Positions 1-10,986 of a DNA stretch of 64,000 bases are shown here, piece by piece. The translations under genes were made by a program, and so were the position numbers. The notes below the pieces were generated by a model, which was not told the DNA's origin, did no database searches, and saw nothing but the letters and a program-made list of their open reading frames with translations. This DNA is from Yersinia vastinensis (GTDB lineage Bacteria > Pseudomonadota > Gammaproteobacteria > Enterobacterales > Enterobacteriaceae). Location: positions 62,001 through 126,000 of the forward strand of contig NZ_CACVAF010000011.1 in assembly GCF_902726565.1 (NCBI RefSeq), read 5' to 3'. Position 1 is the stretch's first letter; each line of letters starts with the position of its first letter.

Positions 1-23
1 ATCCTATACGAAGCTCGAGCTGA

Positions 24-281
<258 letters not shown>

Positions 282-289
282 GGAACTGA

Positions 290-460
<171 letters not shown>

Positions 461-482
461 TTTTAATTTTGGTGGATTAAGA

Positions 483-507
483 AAACCCGGCCTCGGCCGG
501 GTTTTTT
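483..507 (+). terminator. Rho-independent terminator of rpmBG
   Basis: An AAACCCGGC/GCCGGGTTT inverted repeat with a four-base loop is followed directly by a run of T residues. It stands 22 bases after the rpmG stop codon and ends the ribosomal-protein operon before mutM. Confidence 0.93.
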
Positions 508-546
508 ATTATATAAAGTTCAGTGAAATACGGTTAGGGAGGTTAC

Positions 547-1356
547 ATGCCTGAATTACCAGAAGTTGAAACCAGCCGACGCGGGATTGAACCTTACCTT
601 GTCGGCCAAACCATTCTGTATGCCGTGGTGAGGAATGCTCGTTTACGCTGGCCGGTATCGGATGAAATTCTCGCGCTCAGTGACCAACCTGTATTAAGTG
701 TTCAACGCCGAGCAAAATATTTGCTGATCGAACTGAAAACGGGTTGGATTATCGTCCATCTGGGGATGTCAGGCAGCCTGCGCGTTCTATCTGAAGAGAC
801 TGAGCCAGAAAAACACGATCATGTTGATTTGGTTATCGGTAATGGAAAAATACTGCGCTATACCGACCCGCGTCGCTTTGGGGCCTGGTTATGGGCGAAA
901 GACCTTGCAACCAGTAACGTATTAGCACACTTGGGGCCAGAGCCTTTGAGTGATGAATTTACAACTGAATATCTGCTTGAAAAATCACGGAATAAACGTA
1001 CCGTGATTAAACAGTGGCTGATGGACAACAAAGTGGTGGTGGGGGTTGGTAATATTTACGCCAGTGAATCTTTGTTTGCCGCAGGTATTTTACCTGATCG
1101 CGCTGCCGGTTCATTAACCGAGTCCGAAATCGCATTGTTGGTTGCCACGATAAAAGCAGTGTTATTGCATTCTATTGAGCAAGGTGGCACAACGTTGCGT
1201 GACTTTTTACAGTCAGATGGCAAGCCGGGCTATTTTGCTCAAGAATTACAGGTATATGGAAGGGCGGGAGAACTTTGCCGCCGTTGTGGGAATGTAATTG
1301 AAATTGCAAAACACGGGCAGCGCAGTACGTTCTTTTGCCGCTACTGCCAGCATTAA
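547..1356 (+). CDS. mutM: Formamidopyrimidine-DNA glycosylase (Fpg/MutM)
   Basis: The 269-residue protein is a bifunctional DNA glycosylase and AP lyase that removes 8-oxoguanine and other oxidised purines in base-excision repair. The mature N-terminus PELPEVET supplies the catalytic Pro (residue 2) and Glu (residue 3). The helix-two-turn-helix region includes [10 protein letters not shown], and the C-terminus carries a four-cysteine zinc finger (CRRCG...CRYC). Length and motifs fit the family. The gene lies after the rpmBG terminator and converges on coaD with only six bases between the stop codons, the same order as in E. coli. Confidence 0.97.
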   Translation: MPELPEVETSRRGIEPYLVGQTILYAVVRNARLRWPVSDEILALSDQPVLSVQRRAKYLLIELKTGWIIVHLGMSGSLRVLSEETEPEKHDHVDLVIGNGKILRYTDPRRFGAWLWAKDLATSNVLAHLGPEPLSDEFTTEYLLEKSRNKRTVIKQWLMDNKVVVGVGNIYASESLFAAGILPDRAAGSLTESEIALLVATIKAVLLHSIEQGGTTLRDFLQSDGKPGYFAQELQVYGRAGELCRRCGNVIEIAKHGQRSTFFCRYCQH

Positions 1357-1362
1357 CGCTAT

Positions 1363-2624
<1,262 letters not shown>

Positions 2625-3902
2625 TTAGTGGCTCCGTTGCGGCAGATAAGGCTCCAGCAAGTGCAATAACCGTTGTAGTGCACCTTGATTTTCATGCAAG
2701 ACATCAACTGCATGACGGCCATAATAGAGGCGACAATCCTCATCTGTCAGCAGCATGGTAATTTCTTTTACCAACGAGGAGGTATCGGTGACGGTAATCA
2801 GCCCTTCTGCTTGTTCTAGCTTTGCACAGATATCTTTAAAGTTGAACCTATGTGGCCCCATCAGCACTGGAATAGCGTGGGCCGCAGCCTCTAACGGGTT
2901 ATGACCACCACGTTCAACCAGACTCCCGCCAACAAAAGCTAAATCAGCAATGCCATACAGTAGCATCAGCTCGCCCATGGTATCGCCAATCACGACTTGT
3001 GTATTGGTCGATGGGACTTCGCCTTTGCTGCGCAATGTGTAACTCAGACCGGCTTTTTGCGTTAATTCAACCGCTTTTGGGAAACGTTCTGGATGACGGG
3101 GCACCAATATCAGCAATAATGTCGGGAAGTGCTGCAATAACTGACGATGGGCCTCCAGCAAGATAGTTTCTTCGCCGTCATGCGTACTGGTGGCAATCCA
3201 AACTGGGCGATGTGGTGCCCACTGGCGGCGCAATGTTATGGCTCTGGCGGCTAATTCAGGTGTGACGGAAATATCAAATTTTAAGCTACCCGTGACGGTC
3301 AGTTGCGAACGCTTAAGACCCAACTCGATAAAACGATCGCCATCTTCTTGATTTTGCGCGGCAATCAGTGTGATTCGTTGCAGTATGTTGCGTATAAAAC
3401 TACCGATCTTTTTATAACCCGCGGCAGACCGGGCAGAAAGACGTGCGTTAGCAATCACCAAGGGTATTTTGCGGCGATGCAGTGCATTGATCAGGTTCGG
3501 CCATAATTCAGTTTCCATGATAATGACCAGTTTGGGATTGACCTGATCAAGAAAACGATTCACCGAACCGGGAAGGTCATAAGGAAGATAAACGTGGTGA
3601 ACATCTTTACCAAAAGCCGACTGGACGCGCTCAGAGCCGGTGGGGGTCATGGTGGTCACGGTAATAGGCAATGATGGATAACGATGGCGCAGCGCCCTAA
3701 CTAATGGGATAGCAGCCAGTGTTTCACCGACTGAAACGGAATGCAGCATAATGCCGCCGGCAACAACTTTACCAGCACAAAAACCATAGCGTTCCCCCCA
3801 GCGCTTGCGATAAGCAGGGGCTTTACGGCTACGTAACAGCAACCGCAGCCAAATCAGAGGTTGAATAAGGTAGAGTAATACCTGATATAAACGCAGCAAC
3901 AT
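2625..3902 (-). CDS. waaA: 3-deoxy-D-manno-octulosonic acid (Kdo) transferase
   Basis: WaaA transfers Kdo from CMP-Kdo to lipid IVA at the inner face of the inner membrane and so starts core assembly. The start used here (MLLRLYQVLLYLIQP) gives 425 residues, the E. coli length. An in-frame extension reaches 3944 but adds 14 residues without family support. An N-terminal membrane anchor is followed by RKAPAYRKRWGERYG, and a C-terminal GT30 segment includes FVGGSLVERGGHNPLE. It heads the waaA-waaE-coaD unit. The 486 bases upstream hold a possible Fur box. Confidence 0.96.
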   Translation of the reverse strand: MLLRLYQVLLYLIQPLIWLRLLLRSRKAPAYRKRWGERYGFCAGKVVAGGIMLHSVSVGETLAAIPLVRALRHRYPSLPITVTTMTPTGSERVQSAFGKDVHHVYLPYDLPGSVNRFLDQVNPKLVIIMETELWPNLINALHRRKIPLVIANARLSARSAAGYKKIGSFIRNILQRITLIAAQNQEDGDRFIELGLKRSQLTVTGSLKFDISVTPELAARAITLRRQWAPHRPVWIATSTHDGEETILLEAHRQLLQHFPTLLLILVPRHPERFPKAVELTQKAGLSYTLRSKGEVPSTNTQVVIGDTMGELMLLYGIADLAFVGGSLVERGGHNPLEAAAHAIPVLMGPHRFNFKDICAKLEQAEGLITVTDTSSLVKEITMLLTDEDCRLYYGRHAVDVLHENQGALQRLLHLLEPYLPQRSH

Positions 3903-4068
3903 TCTATCAATTTCATTTATATGGATTATTAAGAATAATACCATATTTGAGCAAGAAAGGCTCTTTTCGACTGGAGCCGCCTGATAACCTGAGCAGAGTC
4001 AGGTCATTCATAAAAAAGAATATAAATTTTCAACAAATGGTAAGTCGTAAAATTGATTTTTTATGTTT

Positions 4069-4087
4069 AAAAATGAGAATCATTGTC
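4069..4087. promoter_or_regulatory. Possible Fur box
   Basis: The 19 bases AAAAATGAGAATCATTGTC match the classical Fur consensus (GATAATGATAATCATTATC) at 15 positions. The site is about 170 bases upstream of waaA, the nearest gene transcribed away from it. Which gene, if any, it controls cannot be read from the sequence. Confidence 0.45.
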
Positions 4088-4189
4088 ATTATTGCTTGGT
4101 GGGTGTCATGGTGTAGCCGTAGATTCCACCCGCTTATTTAATTGTGATATTTTTATCTGATAATTTTTGTATCCTCAGTGGTTTATCAC

Positions 4190-4230
4190 TGACTCAATAG
4201 CGTCTATTTTATCGAAATAGTATTGAGTCA
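4190..4230. repeat. Long hairpin-forming inverted repeat
   Basis: TGACTCAATA pairs with TATTGAGTCA, and inside it CTATTT pairs with AAATAG around a five-base loop, giving an almost continuous 41-base hairpin. No T-run follows on either side, so it is not a standard terminator. Confidence 0.6.
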
Positions 4231-4342
4231 TTAATTGGGTATGTAAAAGAACCGCATGCAGTTATTAACCCGATGTGAATTAACGAACATGCTTAATAAC
4301 TTAAATAATCAATTAATGGCGCTTAACAATCAGAATACTGAG

Positions 4343-4378
4343 AACAATTGACTCCGATAATTAACAGAGCCAATTGTT
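4343..4378. repeat. Inverted repeat just downstream of waaC
   Basis: AACAATTG-A-CTC pairs with GAG-C-CAATTGTT, giving 11 base pairs around one mismatch, ten bases after the waaC stop codon. No T-run follows on the minus strand, so it may be an mRNA 3'-end structure of the hldD-waaF-waaC operon rather than a classical terminator. Confidence 0.45.
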
Positions 4379-4388
4379 ATTACACAAT

Positions 4389-5354
4389 TTAGAAAATCAG
4401 TGTTTCCAATCGTGCCATGATGGTTTCAGCCGAAATGGTATCCATGCTTTTTTGCTCAGAAATAACCGCAATCTGGTTTTTTCCATAACCGCCAATCAAG
4501 CCAGGATCAGTTGGGCCGAACAGCGTTATGTTGGGGCGGTCCAGTGCGGCGGTCAAATGACTTAAGCCGGTATCCACGGAGACGACAGCTTTTGCTCCCG
4601 CCAGAACCTCAGCGACTTGCTGAAGACTGAGTTTAGGTAATACCTCAACATGAGGAAAATCCGCGGCTAACCGCAAAGCGCGCTGATATTCATGTTCCGC
4701 GCCCCAAGGCAGCTTTATTTTTAAGCCTGTCGGCGCGACCAGCTCAATCAATTTGAGCCAATGGCTTTCAGGCCAATGTTTGCTGTCGCGGGTTGTTGCA
4801 TGCAGGAAAACCAAATACTGACCTGCATCGGTTGGTAATTGGCTTAAAAAACGCGGCGCGATGGCGTAGTCGCCGTAACTCTCTGGTTTGTCGTAGCCGA
4901 GGCTTTTGGCAAATAGTTGGCGTATGCGCTCGACGGCATGCAGTTTGGTATCAATTTCATGGCGGGAGTTATAAAACCAACTAGCAAACGGTTCGCGCGC
5001 GCTTTTGCAATCTGGGCCATGTTTAATTCCTTTGGCGATACGAGTAATCAGTGCGGCACTTTTAATTAGCCCCTGAGCATCGATCACCACATCGTAGCTG
5101 CGCTGCTGTACAACACGCTTAAAATCGCAGCGCTCTTGCCGAGTATCACTACCAAACCAGTTTTTACGCCAACGACGAATTGCCACCGGGATGACTTTAT
5201 CCACCGCAGGGTGCCAACTGGGGATCTGGCTGAATCCCTCTTCTACTACCCAATCAAAACGAATGCCGGGAATAGTATTCATTGCATCCGTCAGTGCAGG
5301 CAACGTATGTAAAACGTCACCCATTGAAGAGGTTTTAACGATCAATACATGCAT
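4389..5354 (-). CDS. waaC: Lipopolysaccharide heptosyltransferase I
   Basis: This 321-residue family GT9 enzyme adds the first L-glycero-D-manno-heptose to Kdo2-lipid A at the cytoplasmic face of the inner membrane. The N-terminus MHVLIVKTSSMGDVLHTLPA is the heptosyltransferase signature. The sugar-nucleotide region carries VSVDTGLSHLTAALDRP and LFGPTDP. Its start overlaps the waaF stop codon by one base (TAATG), placing it last in the hldD-waaF-waaC operon. Confidence 0.96.
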   Translation of the reverse strand: MHVLIVKTSSMGDVLHTLPALTDAMNTIPGIRFDWVVEEGFSQIPSWHPAVDKVIPVAIRRWRKNWFGSDTRQERCDFKRVVQQRSYDVVIDAQGLIKSAALITRIAKGIKHGPDCKSAREPFASWFYNSRHEIDTKLHAVERIRQLFAKSLGYDKPESYGDYAIAPRFLSQLPTDAGQYLVFLHATTRDSKHWPESHWLKLIELVAPTGLKIKLPWGAEHEYQRALRLAADFPHVEVLPKLSLQQVAEVLAGAKAVVSVDTGLSHLTAALDRPNITLFGPTDPGLIGGYGKNQIAVISEQKSMDTISAETIMARLETLIF

Positions 5355-6418
5355 TAATCAGCCTCACTGACAGCGCTTTTGCATGCAGATAGTTGCGCCT
5401 CGAGCGCCGCCATCACTTGCTCTGGCTGGATATCAATCAAGCTCTGATGATAACCCTGAGCGCTATCACCTTTACGCACTTTATGGTAACCGGTAATCAG
5501 GCGGATCACGGTGGCTTTATCAGACAGTGGCGGGGTGAAGTCCGGGCTGCTTGGGCCATACAAGGCCACTAATGGCTTGTCTAATGCCGCCGCAACATGC
5601 ATTAAACCGGAGTCATTACTGACCACTGCGTTACAGGCAGCAATCATTACCACAGCTTGGTCTAACGAGGTTTGGCCCGCTAAATTGAGGCAGTATTCGC
5701 GCGTGCTTTCGCCCAGAGCCTGACGGATTTCCTCACCGGCTTCATTATCTTTGGCAGACCCCAATAAGATAACGCGATAGCCAGCATCAATCAGTTTCTG
5801 GGCAAGTTGTGCATAGTGATAATGTGGCCAGCGTTTTGCGGGGCCAAACTCAGCACCTGGGCAGAATCCAATAATAGGCCGGCTATCGGTGAGATTGAAT
5901 GAAGCGGTAACCTCTGCAATCTCTTCATCTCGAACCTCTAATTTAGGCCAGAGCAAAGGTTGCGGTAAATCGTCGGCTGAATGAATACGTTCTTTATCAT
6001 AGGCCAGTGCAACATAGCGCTGAACCATCATCGGGAAGGCGTGTTTATCCAAAATGCGCATATCATTGAGCAAGAAGTAACGCATCTCGCCCCGCCAGCC
6101 AATCCGCTGCTTAATCCCAGAGAAATAAGGGATCAGGGCAGATTTAAACGAGTTTGGTAGCACATAAGCGCGGTCATAGCCTGTCTCACGCAATGCCAGA
6201 CCCAAGCGGCGACGCTCATCAAACGCAAAAACCCCATGACCTAATGGCATAGGGACTGCGTGACGCACTTCTGGCATTCTGGCCAAAAGTGGACGGCACC
6301 ACGCGGGTGCCATCACATCAATATCTGCTGCCGGATATTCGGCCTTCAGGGTACGGTAAAGACTTTGCGACATCATCATATCGCCAACCCAAGAAGGGCC
6401 GATGACCAGTATTTTCAT
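5354..6418 (-). CDS. waaF: Lipopolysaccharide heptosyltransferase II
   Basis: WaaF adds the second inner-core heptose. The start used (MKILVIGPSWVGDMMMSQSL) gives 354 residues, close to the usual 348. A TTG four codons upstream is in frame but stands too close to the AAGGA element to be favoured. Family GT9 features include FCPGAEFGPAKRWP (donor binding), VSNDSGLMHVAAAL and ALYGPSSPDFTPP. It sits between hldD, which makes the donor sugar's final epimer, and waaC, with which it overlaps. Confidence 0.96.
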   Translation of the reverse strand: MKILVIGPSWVGDMMMSQSLYRTLKAEYPAADIDVMAPAWCRPLLARMPEVRHAVPMPLGHGVFAFDERRRLGLALRETGYDRAYVLPNSFKSALIPYFSGIKQRIGWRGEMRYFLLNDMRILDKHAFPMMVQRYVALAYDKERIHSADDLPQPLLWPKLEVRDEEIAEVTASFNLTDSRPIIGFCPGAEFGPAKRWPHYHYAQLAQKLIDAGYRVILLGSAKDNEAGEEIRQALGESTREYCLNLAGQTSLDQAVVMIAACNAVVSNDSGLMHVAAALDKPLVALYGPSSPDFTPPLSDKATVIRLITGYHKVRKGDSAQGYHQSLIDIQPEQVMAALEAQLSACKSAVSEAD

Positions 6419-6448
6419 ACCGTTTATCAATTCCTTGCAGCAAGTGAT

Positions 6449-7381
6449 TTAGACTGAGCGATTGAGCCAGGTCAGATATTCTTTGACGCCTTCAGCGACG
6501 GTTTTGAAGGGTTTGTCATAACCGGCAGCACGCAAATTGGTTAAGTCTGCTTGCGTGTATGCTTGATAACGACCTTTCAGTTTCTCTGGGAATTCAATGT
6601 ATTCCACTGGTCCGCTTTGGTGGAAATCCACTACCGCATCAGCAACAGCCTGGAAAGATTCAGCGCGACCAGTGCCGCAGTTGAAAATGCCAGAGACACC
6701 GTTTTTCCAGAACCACAGATTAACGTCAGCCACATCACCCACATAGATGAAATCGCGTTTGAAATTTTCGCTGCCGGAGAACAGCTTAGGATTTTCACCT
6801 GCATTGATCTGATTATTCAGGTGGAAAGCAACGCTTGCCATGCTGCCTTTGTGGCCTTCACGTGGGCCATAAACATTGAAATAACGGAACCCACAAATCT
6901 GTGAGTCAGCTTGCGGCAGAATCTCACGCACATACTGATCAAACAAGAATTTGGAATAGCCATAAACGTTAAGTGGCTGTTCGTACTGACGGTCTTCGAT
7001 GAAGTTATCAGTACGTCCACCGTAGGTTGCCGCCGATGAGGCATACAAGAACGGAATGCCGCGATCCAGGCAGAAGTGCAGGATATCTTTAGAGTACTGA
7101 TAGTTATTATCCATCATGTACTTACCATCCCACTCGGTGGTGGAAGAACAGGCACCTTCATGGAAAATGGCGTCGATATCACCCATATCATCACCGGCAA
7201 CAATACTGGCAACGAAATCTTCTTTATCCATGTAATCAGCAATATCCAAGTCAACCAGATTGACGAATTTGGTACCGTCTTTCAGGTTGTCTACCACCAG
7301 AATATCTTTATAGCCGATATTATTCAGTGCCTTAACGATGTTGCTGCCAATGAAACCGGCGCCGCCAGTGACGATAATCAT
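6449..7381 (-). CDS. hldD: ADP-L-glycero-D-manno-heptose 6-epimerase
   Basis: HldD (RfaD) epimerises ADP-D-glycero-D-manno-heptose to the L-glycero form used by WaaC and WaaF. The start [14 protein letters not shown] gives 310 residues, identical in length to E. coli. An in-frame extension to 7426 adds 15 residues before the Rossmann motif and was rejected. The extended short-chain dehydrogenase features are present: the GGAGFIG NADP-binding loop, CSSTTEWDG, and the YGYSK Tyr-x3-Lys pair. It is first in the hldD-waaF-waaC operon. Confidence 0.97.
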   Translation of the reverse strand: MIIVTGGAGFIGSNIVKALNNIGYKDILVVDNLKDGTKFVNLVDLDIADYMDKEDFVASIVAGDDMGDIDAIFHEGACSSTTEWDGKYMMDNNYQYSKDILHFCLDRGIPFLYASSAATYGGRTDNFIEDRQYEQPLNVYGYSKFLFDQYVREILPQADSQICGFRYFNVYGPREGHKGSMASVAFHLNNQINAGENPKLFSGSENFKRDFIYVGDVADVNLWFWKNGVSGIFNCGTGRAESFQAVADAVVDFHQSGPVEYIEFPEKLKGRYQAYTQADLTNLRAAGYDKPFKTVAEGVKEYLTWLNRSV

Positions 7382-7623
7382 CAGGTTCACCCTTGCTAAT
7401 CTTCTTGGTCGGGCACAATGCCCCACACTAATTTGTCGTTATCATAACATTTCATAGGATAGCGCACAGCCGAAAGGGGCTAATCTGTCAGTTTCTATGC
7501 GGGTTTAGGAATGTTCACCGTGATATGTGCTGCATTTTTTATAATATAAGCCAAGGTTTCTCGTCAGTTCATCCGTCAAGCAGTAAAATATACGGTGAAA
7601 TTGCCCATCCTGGAGATAACTGC

Positions 7624-8835
7624 ATGTCCCTGCCTTTTGTTAGAAACCCTTTTTATCAGCAATTAGAACAACAACTCGAAACGACCCGTGCTGAAGGGCT
7701 GTATAAAAACGAACGGATCATTACCTCTGCTCAACAAGCAGATATTGCTGTGGCTGATGGCCGCCATGTAATCAATTTTTGCGCCAATAACTATTTAGGT
7801 CTGGCAAACCATCCACGGCTGATCGAGGCCGCGAAAAAAGGCATGGATACCCATGGTTTTGGTATGGCCTCGGTGCGTTTTATCTGTGGAACTCAAGATA
7901 CTCATAAAGAACTGGAGCAAAAGCTGGCCAGTTTTCTGGGCATGGAAGATGCCATTCTCTATTCCTCCTGCTTTGATGCCAACGGTGGCCTATTTGAAAC
8001 CCTGCTGGGGCCAGAAGATGCCATTATTTCTGATGCGCTGAATCATGCTTCTATTATTGATGGCGTGCGGTTATGTAAAGCGAAGCGTTACCGCTATGCC
8101 AACAATGATATGAGCGAGCTGAAGGCCCAGCTTGAGCAAGCCAAATCAGACGGTGCGCGCCATATCATGATAGCCACCGACGGTGTGTTCTCCATGGATG
8201 GGGTGATTGCCAACTTGAAAGGGGTCTGTGACTTGGCTGACGAGTATCAAGCATTGGTGATGGTTGATGACTCCCATGCGGTAGGTTTTGTCGGTGCCAA
8301 TGGTCGCGGGACTCATGAATACTGCGAAGTGATGGATCGCGTCGATATTATTACTGGCACCTTAGGTAAGGCATTGGGCGGAGCATCAGGGGGTTATACT
8401 GCGGGGCGTAAAGAAGTGGTTGAGTGGCTACGTCAGCGTTCACGCCCTTATTTGTTCTCAAACTCATTAGCTCCAGCAATTGTTGCTGCTTCAATTGAAG
8501 TGTTATCACTCTTGGAAGAGGGCGCAGAACTGCGCGATCGTTTATGGGCTAATGCTCGTTTATTCCGCGAGAAAATGAGTGCCGCGGGTTTCACTCTGGC
8601 CGGTGCTGATCACGCTATTATCCCGGTGATGCTGGGCGATGCGGCATTAGCGCAAGAGTTTGCCAATGCGTTGCTGAAAGAGGGGATTTACGTCACCGGT
8701 TTCTTCTATCCGGTAGTGCCAAAAGGGCAAGCGCGCATCCGTACCCAAATGTCAGCAGATCACACACCAGAGCAAGTCGAGCAGGCTGTTGAAGCCTTCG
8801 TGCGTATTGGTAAACAGCTTAACGTTATTGCGTAA
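7624..8835 (+). CDS. kbl: 2-amino-3-ketobutyrate coenzyme A ligase (glycine C-acetyltransferase)
   Basis: Kbl cleaves 2-amino-3-ketobutyrate with CoA to glycine and acetyl-CoA, the second step of threonine breakdown. The ATG at 7624 follows a TGGAGAT Shine-Dalgarno element and gives 403 residues. An open frame from 7525 was rejected as too long at the N-terminus. Features of this PLP-dependent oxoamine synthase include [19 protein letters not shown] and the PLP lysine in [15 protein letters not shown]. The stop codon lies ten bases before tdh, so the two form the kbl-tdh operon. Confidence 0.97.
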   Translation: MSLPFVRNPFYQQLEQQLETTRAEGLYKNERIITSAQQADIAVADGRHVINFCANNYLGLANHPRLIEAAKKGMDTHGFGMASVRFICGTQDTHKELEQKLASFLGMEDAILYSSCFDANGGLFETLLGPEDAIISDALNHASIIDGVRLCKAKRYRYANNDMSELKAQLEQAKSDGARHIMIATDGVFSMDGVIANLKGVCDLADEYQALVMVDDSHAVGFVGANGRGTHEYCEVMDRVDIITGTLGKALGGASGGYTAGRKEVVEWLRQRSRPYLFSNSLAPAIVAASIEVLSLLEEGAELRDRLWANARLFREKMSAAGFTLAGADHAIIPVMLGDAALAQEFANALLKEGIYVTGFFYPVVPKGQARIRTQMSADHTPEQVEQAVEAFVRIGKQLNVIA

Positions 8836-8845
8836 GGAATGGTTC

Positions 8846-9886
8846 ATGAAAGTTTCGTCTATGAAAGCGCTGTCCAAACTGAAAGCAGAAGAAGGTATTT
8901 GGATGACCGAGGTGCCACAGCCAGAGCTGGGTCACAACGACATCATGATCAAAATTCGCAAAACGGCCATTTGCGGCACTGATGTACATATTTATAACTG
9001 GGATGAATGGTCGCAAAAAACTATCCCTGTCCCGATGGTTGTTGGCCACGAATATGTGGGCGAAATTGTGGCGATTGGTCAGGAAGTTAAAGGTTTTAAT
9101 ATTGGTGACCGGGTGTCTGGCGAAGGCCATATTACGTGTGGGCATTGCCGTAACTGCCGTGGTGGCCGTACCCATCTTTGCCGCAATACCGTGGGTGTCG
9201 GTGTGAATCGTCCGGGTTCTTTTGCCGAATATCTGGTGATCCCAGCCTTTAATGCATTCAAAATACCCGACAATATCTCTGATGAACTCGCCGCTATCTT
9301 TGACCCCTTCGGCAATGCCGTACATACCGCGCTGTCCTTTGATTTAGTCGGGGAAGATGTGCTGGTGTCTGGCGCGGGTCCGATTGGTATTATGGCCGCG
9401 GCAGTGTGTAAGCATGTGGGCGCCCGTCATGTTGTTATCACTGATGTAAATGAATATCGTCTGGATCTGGCGCGTAAAATGGGCGTGACGCGAGCCGTCA
9501 ATGTTAGTAAAGAAAATCTGAATGATGTGATGGCCGAACTGGGTATGACCGAAGGGTTTGATGTAGGACTAGAGATGTCCGGCGCACCTCCTGCATTCCG
9601 CACATTACTGAACTCAATGAATCACGGTGGGCGCATTGCGATGCTGGGAATACCGCCGTCTGACATGTCCATCGATTGGAATCAGGTCATTTTCAAGGGG
9701 CTGTTCATCAAGGGGATTTATGGCCGCGAGATGTTTGAAACCTGGTACAAAATGGCGGCTCTGATTCAATCTGGTTTGGATTTAACCCCGATTATTACTC
9801 ACCGTTTCTCTATTGATGAATTCCAGCAAGGGTTTGATGCTATGCGCTCCGGCAAGTCTGGGAAAGTGGTATTGAGTTGGGATTGA
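8846..9886 (+). CDS. tdh: L-threonine 3-dehydrogenase
   Basis: Tdh oxidises L-threonine with NAD+ to 2-amino-3-ketobutyrate, the substrate of Kbl. The zinc-dependent medium-chain dehydrogenase features are clear: the catalytic zinc region [13 protein letters not shown] and GHE, the structural zinc cysteines [15 protein letters not shown], and the cofactor loop SGAGPIG. The ATG at 8846 has an AAGGA element seven bases upstream and gives 346 residues. The start at 8861 ([12 protein letters not shown]) would give the textbook 341 residues but has no visible Shine-Dalgarno sequence. Confidence 0.96.
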   Translation: MKVSSMKALSKLKAEEGIWMTEVPQPELGHNDIMIKIRKTAICGTDVHIYNWDEWSQKTIPVPMVVGHEYVGEIVAIGQEVKGFNIGDRVSGEGHITCGHCRNCRGGRTHLCRNTVGVGVNRPGSFAEYLVIPAFNAFKIPDNISDELAAIFDPFGNAVHTALSFDLVGEDVLVSGAGPIGIMAAAVCKHVGARHVVITDVNEYRLDLARKMGVTRAVNVSKENLNDVMAELGMTEGFDVGLEMSGAPPAFRTLLNSMNHGGRIAMLGIPPSDMSIDWNQVIFKGLFIKGIYGREMFETWYKMAALIQSGLDLTPIITHRFSIDEFQQGFDAMRSGKSGKVVLSWD

Positions 9887-9919
9887 TTTAATTTAAAAAT
9901 ATCAGATAGTTAAATAAAT

Positions 9920-9950
9920 CGGGGCAGTCAGTGATGGCTGCCCCGTTGTT
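9920..9950. terminator. Terminator between convergent tdh and yibQ
   Basis: CGGGGCAG pairs with CTGCCCCG, followed by TTGTT. It lies between the stop codons of tdh (plus) and yibQ (minus) and can serve the kbl-tdh operon. Confidence 0.75.
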
Positions 9951-9952
9951 AT

Positions 9953-10963
9953 CTATTGGGTTGTGGATTTATCTGCGGGTGGCGCTACTGTTTCATTTTC
10001 AGGCGCGATCGGCATTGGCGGGAAGTATTGCTGCCAATGTCGCTGTACAAATACCACGGCTGGATTTTGCATTAGGCTTTCACCTAACAGCGTAAACATC
10101 TTATCGGCATAGAGTTTCTCTGGTACGTAGCTGGCTTTCGCGTTGCATTGCTTGATAACCTTCAAGCGGCCATTTTTCGTCGGATCACGCGGTTTTGTTT
10201 TGTCCGGAGAGACGTTGCCCCCGCCGCTATAATTGTGCACAGGTTCATTTAGCAGTGCACTAGGCCTAACCAAAACGATGTCAGAAGGTAGCTGAGGCAG
10301 CATTTGTTGCAGCACCTTAATCGTGGAAGGATGTGGATGCCCGATAGCTATTGCGGAGCCGTTACGGCGCGCGAGATCGACTGCCCGATTAAATTGTTGT
10401 CGAATGGCCGCTTCGTTTTGCGAGTCATCCAAAAAGACTTTTCGCTTGATCACTTTGACGCCAGTTCCCTCTGCCGCCCTACTGGCCTGACTATTGCCGA
10501 TAGTCACGCTGTCGAGGAAATAGAGCTGGTAATGCTCCAGCGTCTGCATCACTTTCTGCATCCCTGAAAAACTTGACGTCATCGCGCTACCCATATGGTT
10601 ATTCATGCCGCTGGCGTAGGGAACGTTATTCACCGCTTGGCGAATGATGCGCTGAATTTCTTCGCTGCTCATGGAGGGCTGCAAAGTGTCGCGCTCTAAT
10701 GGCTGCTTACTCAGTGGTGCCATAGGCAGGTGAATCAGAATTTCTCGCCCTTGATTGTGGGCTTTGACTGCCATCTCTTTGGCGTATGGAGCATTAGGTA
10801 GGATCGCCACTGAAATTGGCAGTGGCATCTGTAATATCTTGTTTTCGTTCTGGGGACGATAACCAAAGTCATCAATAACAATGGAAAGTTTGCCCGCTTG
10901 TGCGGCATTGGCGATGAGCAGGGTGCTTACGATGATAAATCGGCGTGTGTTGAAATAGCGCAA
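9953..10963 (-). CDS. yibQ: Divergent polysaccharide deacetylase family protein
   Basis: This 336-residue protein has a signal peptide (a hydrophobic stretch ending NAAQAG at about residue 24) and the divergent polysaccharide-deacetylase fold of the YibQ family. Motifs include LSIVIDDFGYR (conserved Asp pair), LIHLPMAP, SGMNNHMGSAMT and IAIGHPHPST. It is expected in the periplasm; no substrate is established from sequence. A proline-rich tail follows the catalytic region. It lies 23 bases after envC in the gpmM-envC-yibQ order also seen in E. coli. Confidence 0.92.
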   Translation of the reverse strand: MRYFNTRRFIIVSTLLIANAAQAGKLSIVIDDFGYRPQNENKILQMPLPISVAILPNAPYAKEMAVKAHNQGREILIHLPMAPLSKQPLERDTLQPSMSSEEIQRIIRQAVNNVPYASGMNNHMGSAMTSSFSGMQKVMQTLEHYQLYFLDSVTIGNSQASRAAEGTGVKVIKRKVFLDDSQNEAAIRQQFNRAVDLARRNGSAIAIGHPHPSTIKVLQQMLPQLPSDIVLVRPSALLNEPVHNYSGGGNVSPDKTKPRDPTKNGRLKVIKQCNAKASYVPEKLYADKMFTLLGESLMQNPAVVFVQRHWQQYFPPMPIAPENETVAPPADKSTTQ

Positions 10964-10986
10964 TACATGTTCCCTAACGTTGTTCC

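Larger units (their letters stand above)
3903..4388. other. Gene-free stretch between waaA and waaC
   Basis: No convincing gene is present in these 486 AT-rich bases. They hold a Fur-like site (4069-4087), a long imperfect hairpin (4190-4230) and an inverted repeat just after waaC (4343-4378). The waaA promoter must lie here, on the minus strand. A 22-codon open frame starts inside the Fur-like site but has no visible Shine-Dalgarno sequence. Confidence 0.6.

Noticed and set aside
4100-4135. Trp-rich mini-frame as an attenuation leader
   Set aside because: No terminator/antiterminator pair and no amino-acid gene follow.
4100-4388. RyhB-type small RNA next to the Fur-like site
   Set aside because: The conserved RyhB core and terminator are absent.
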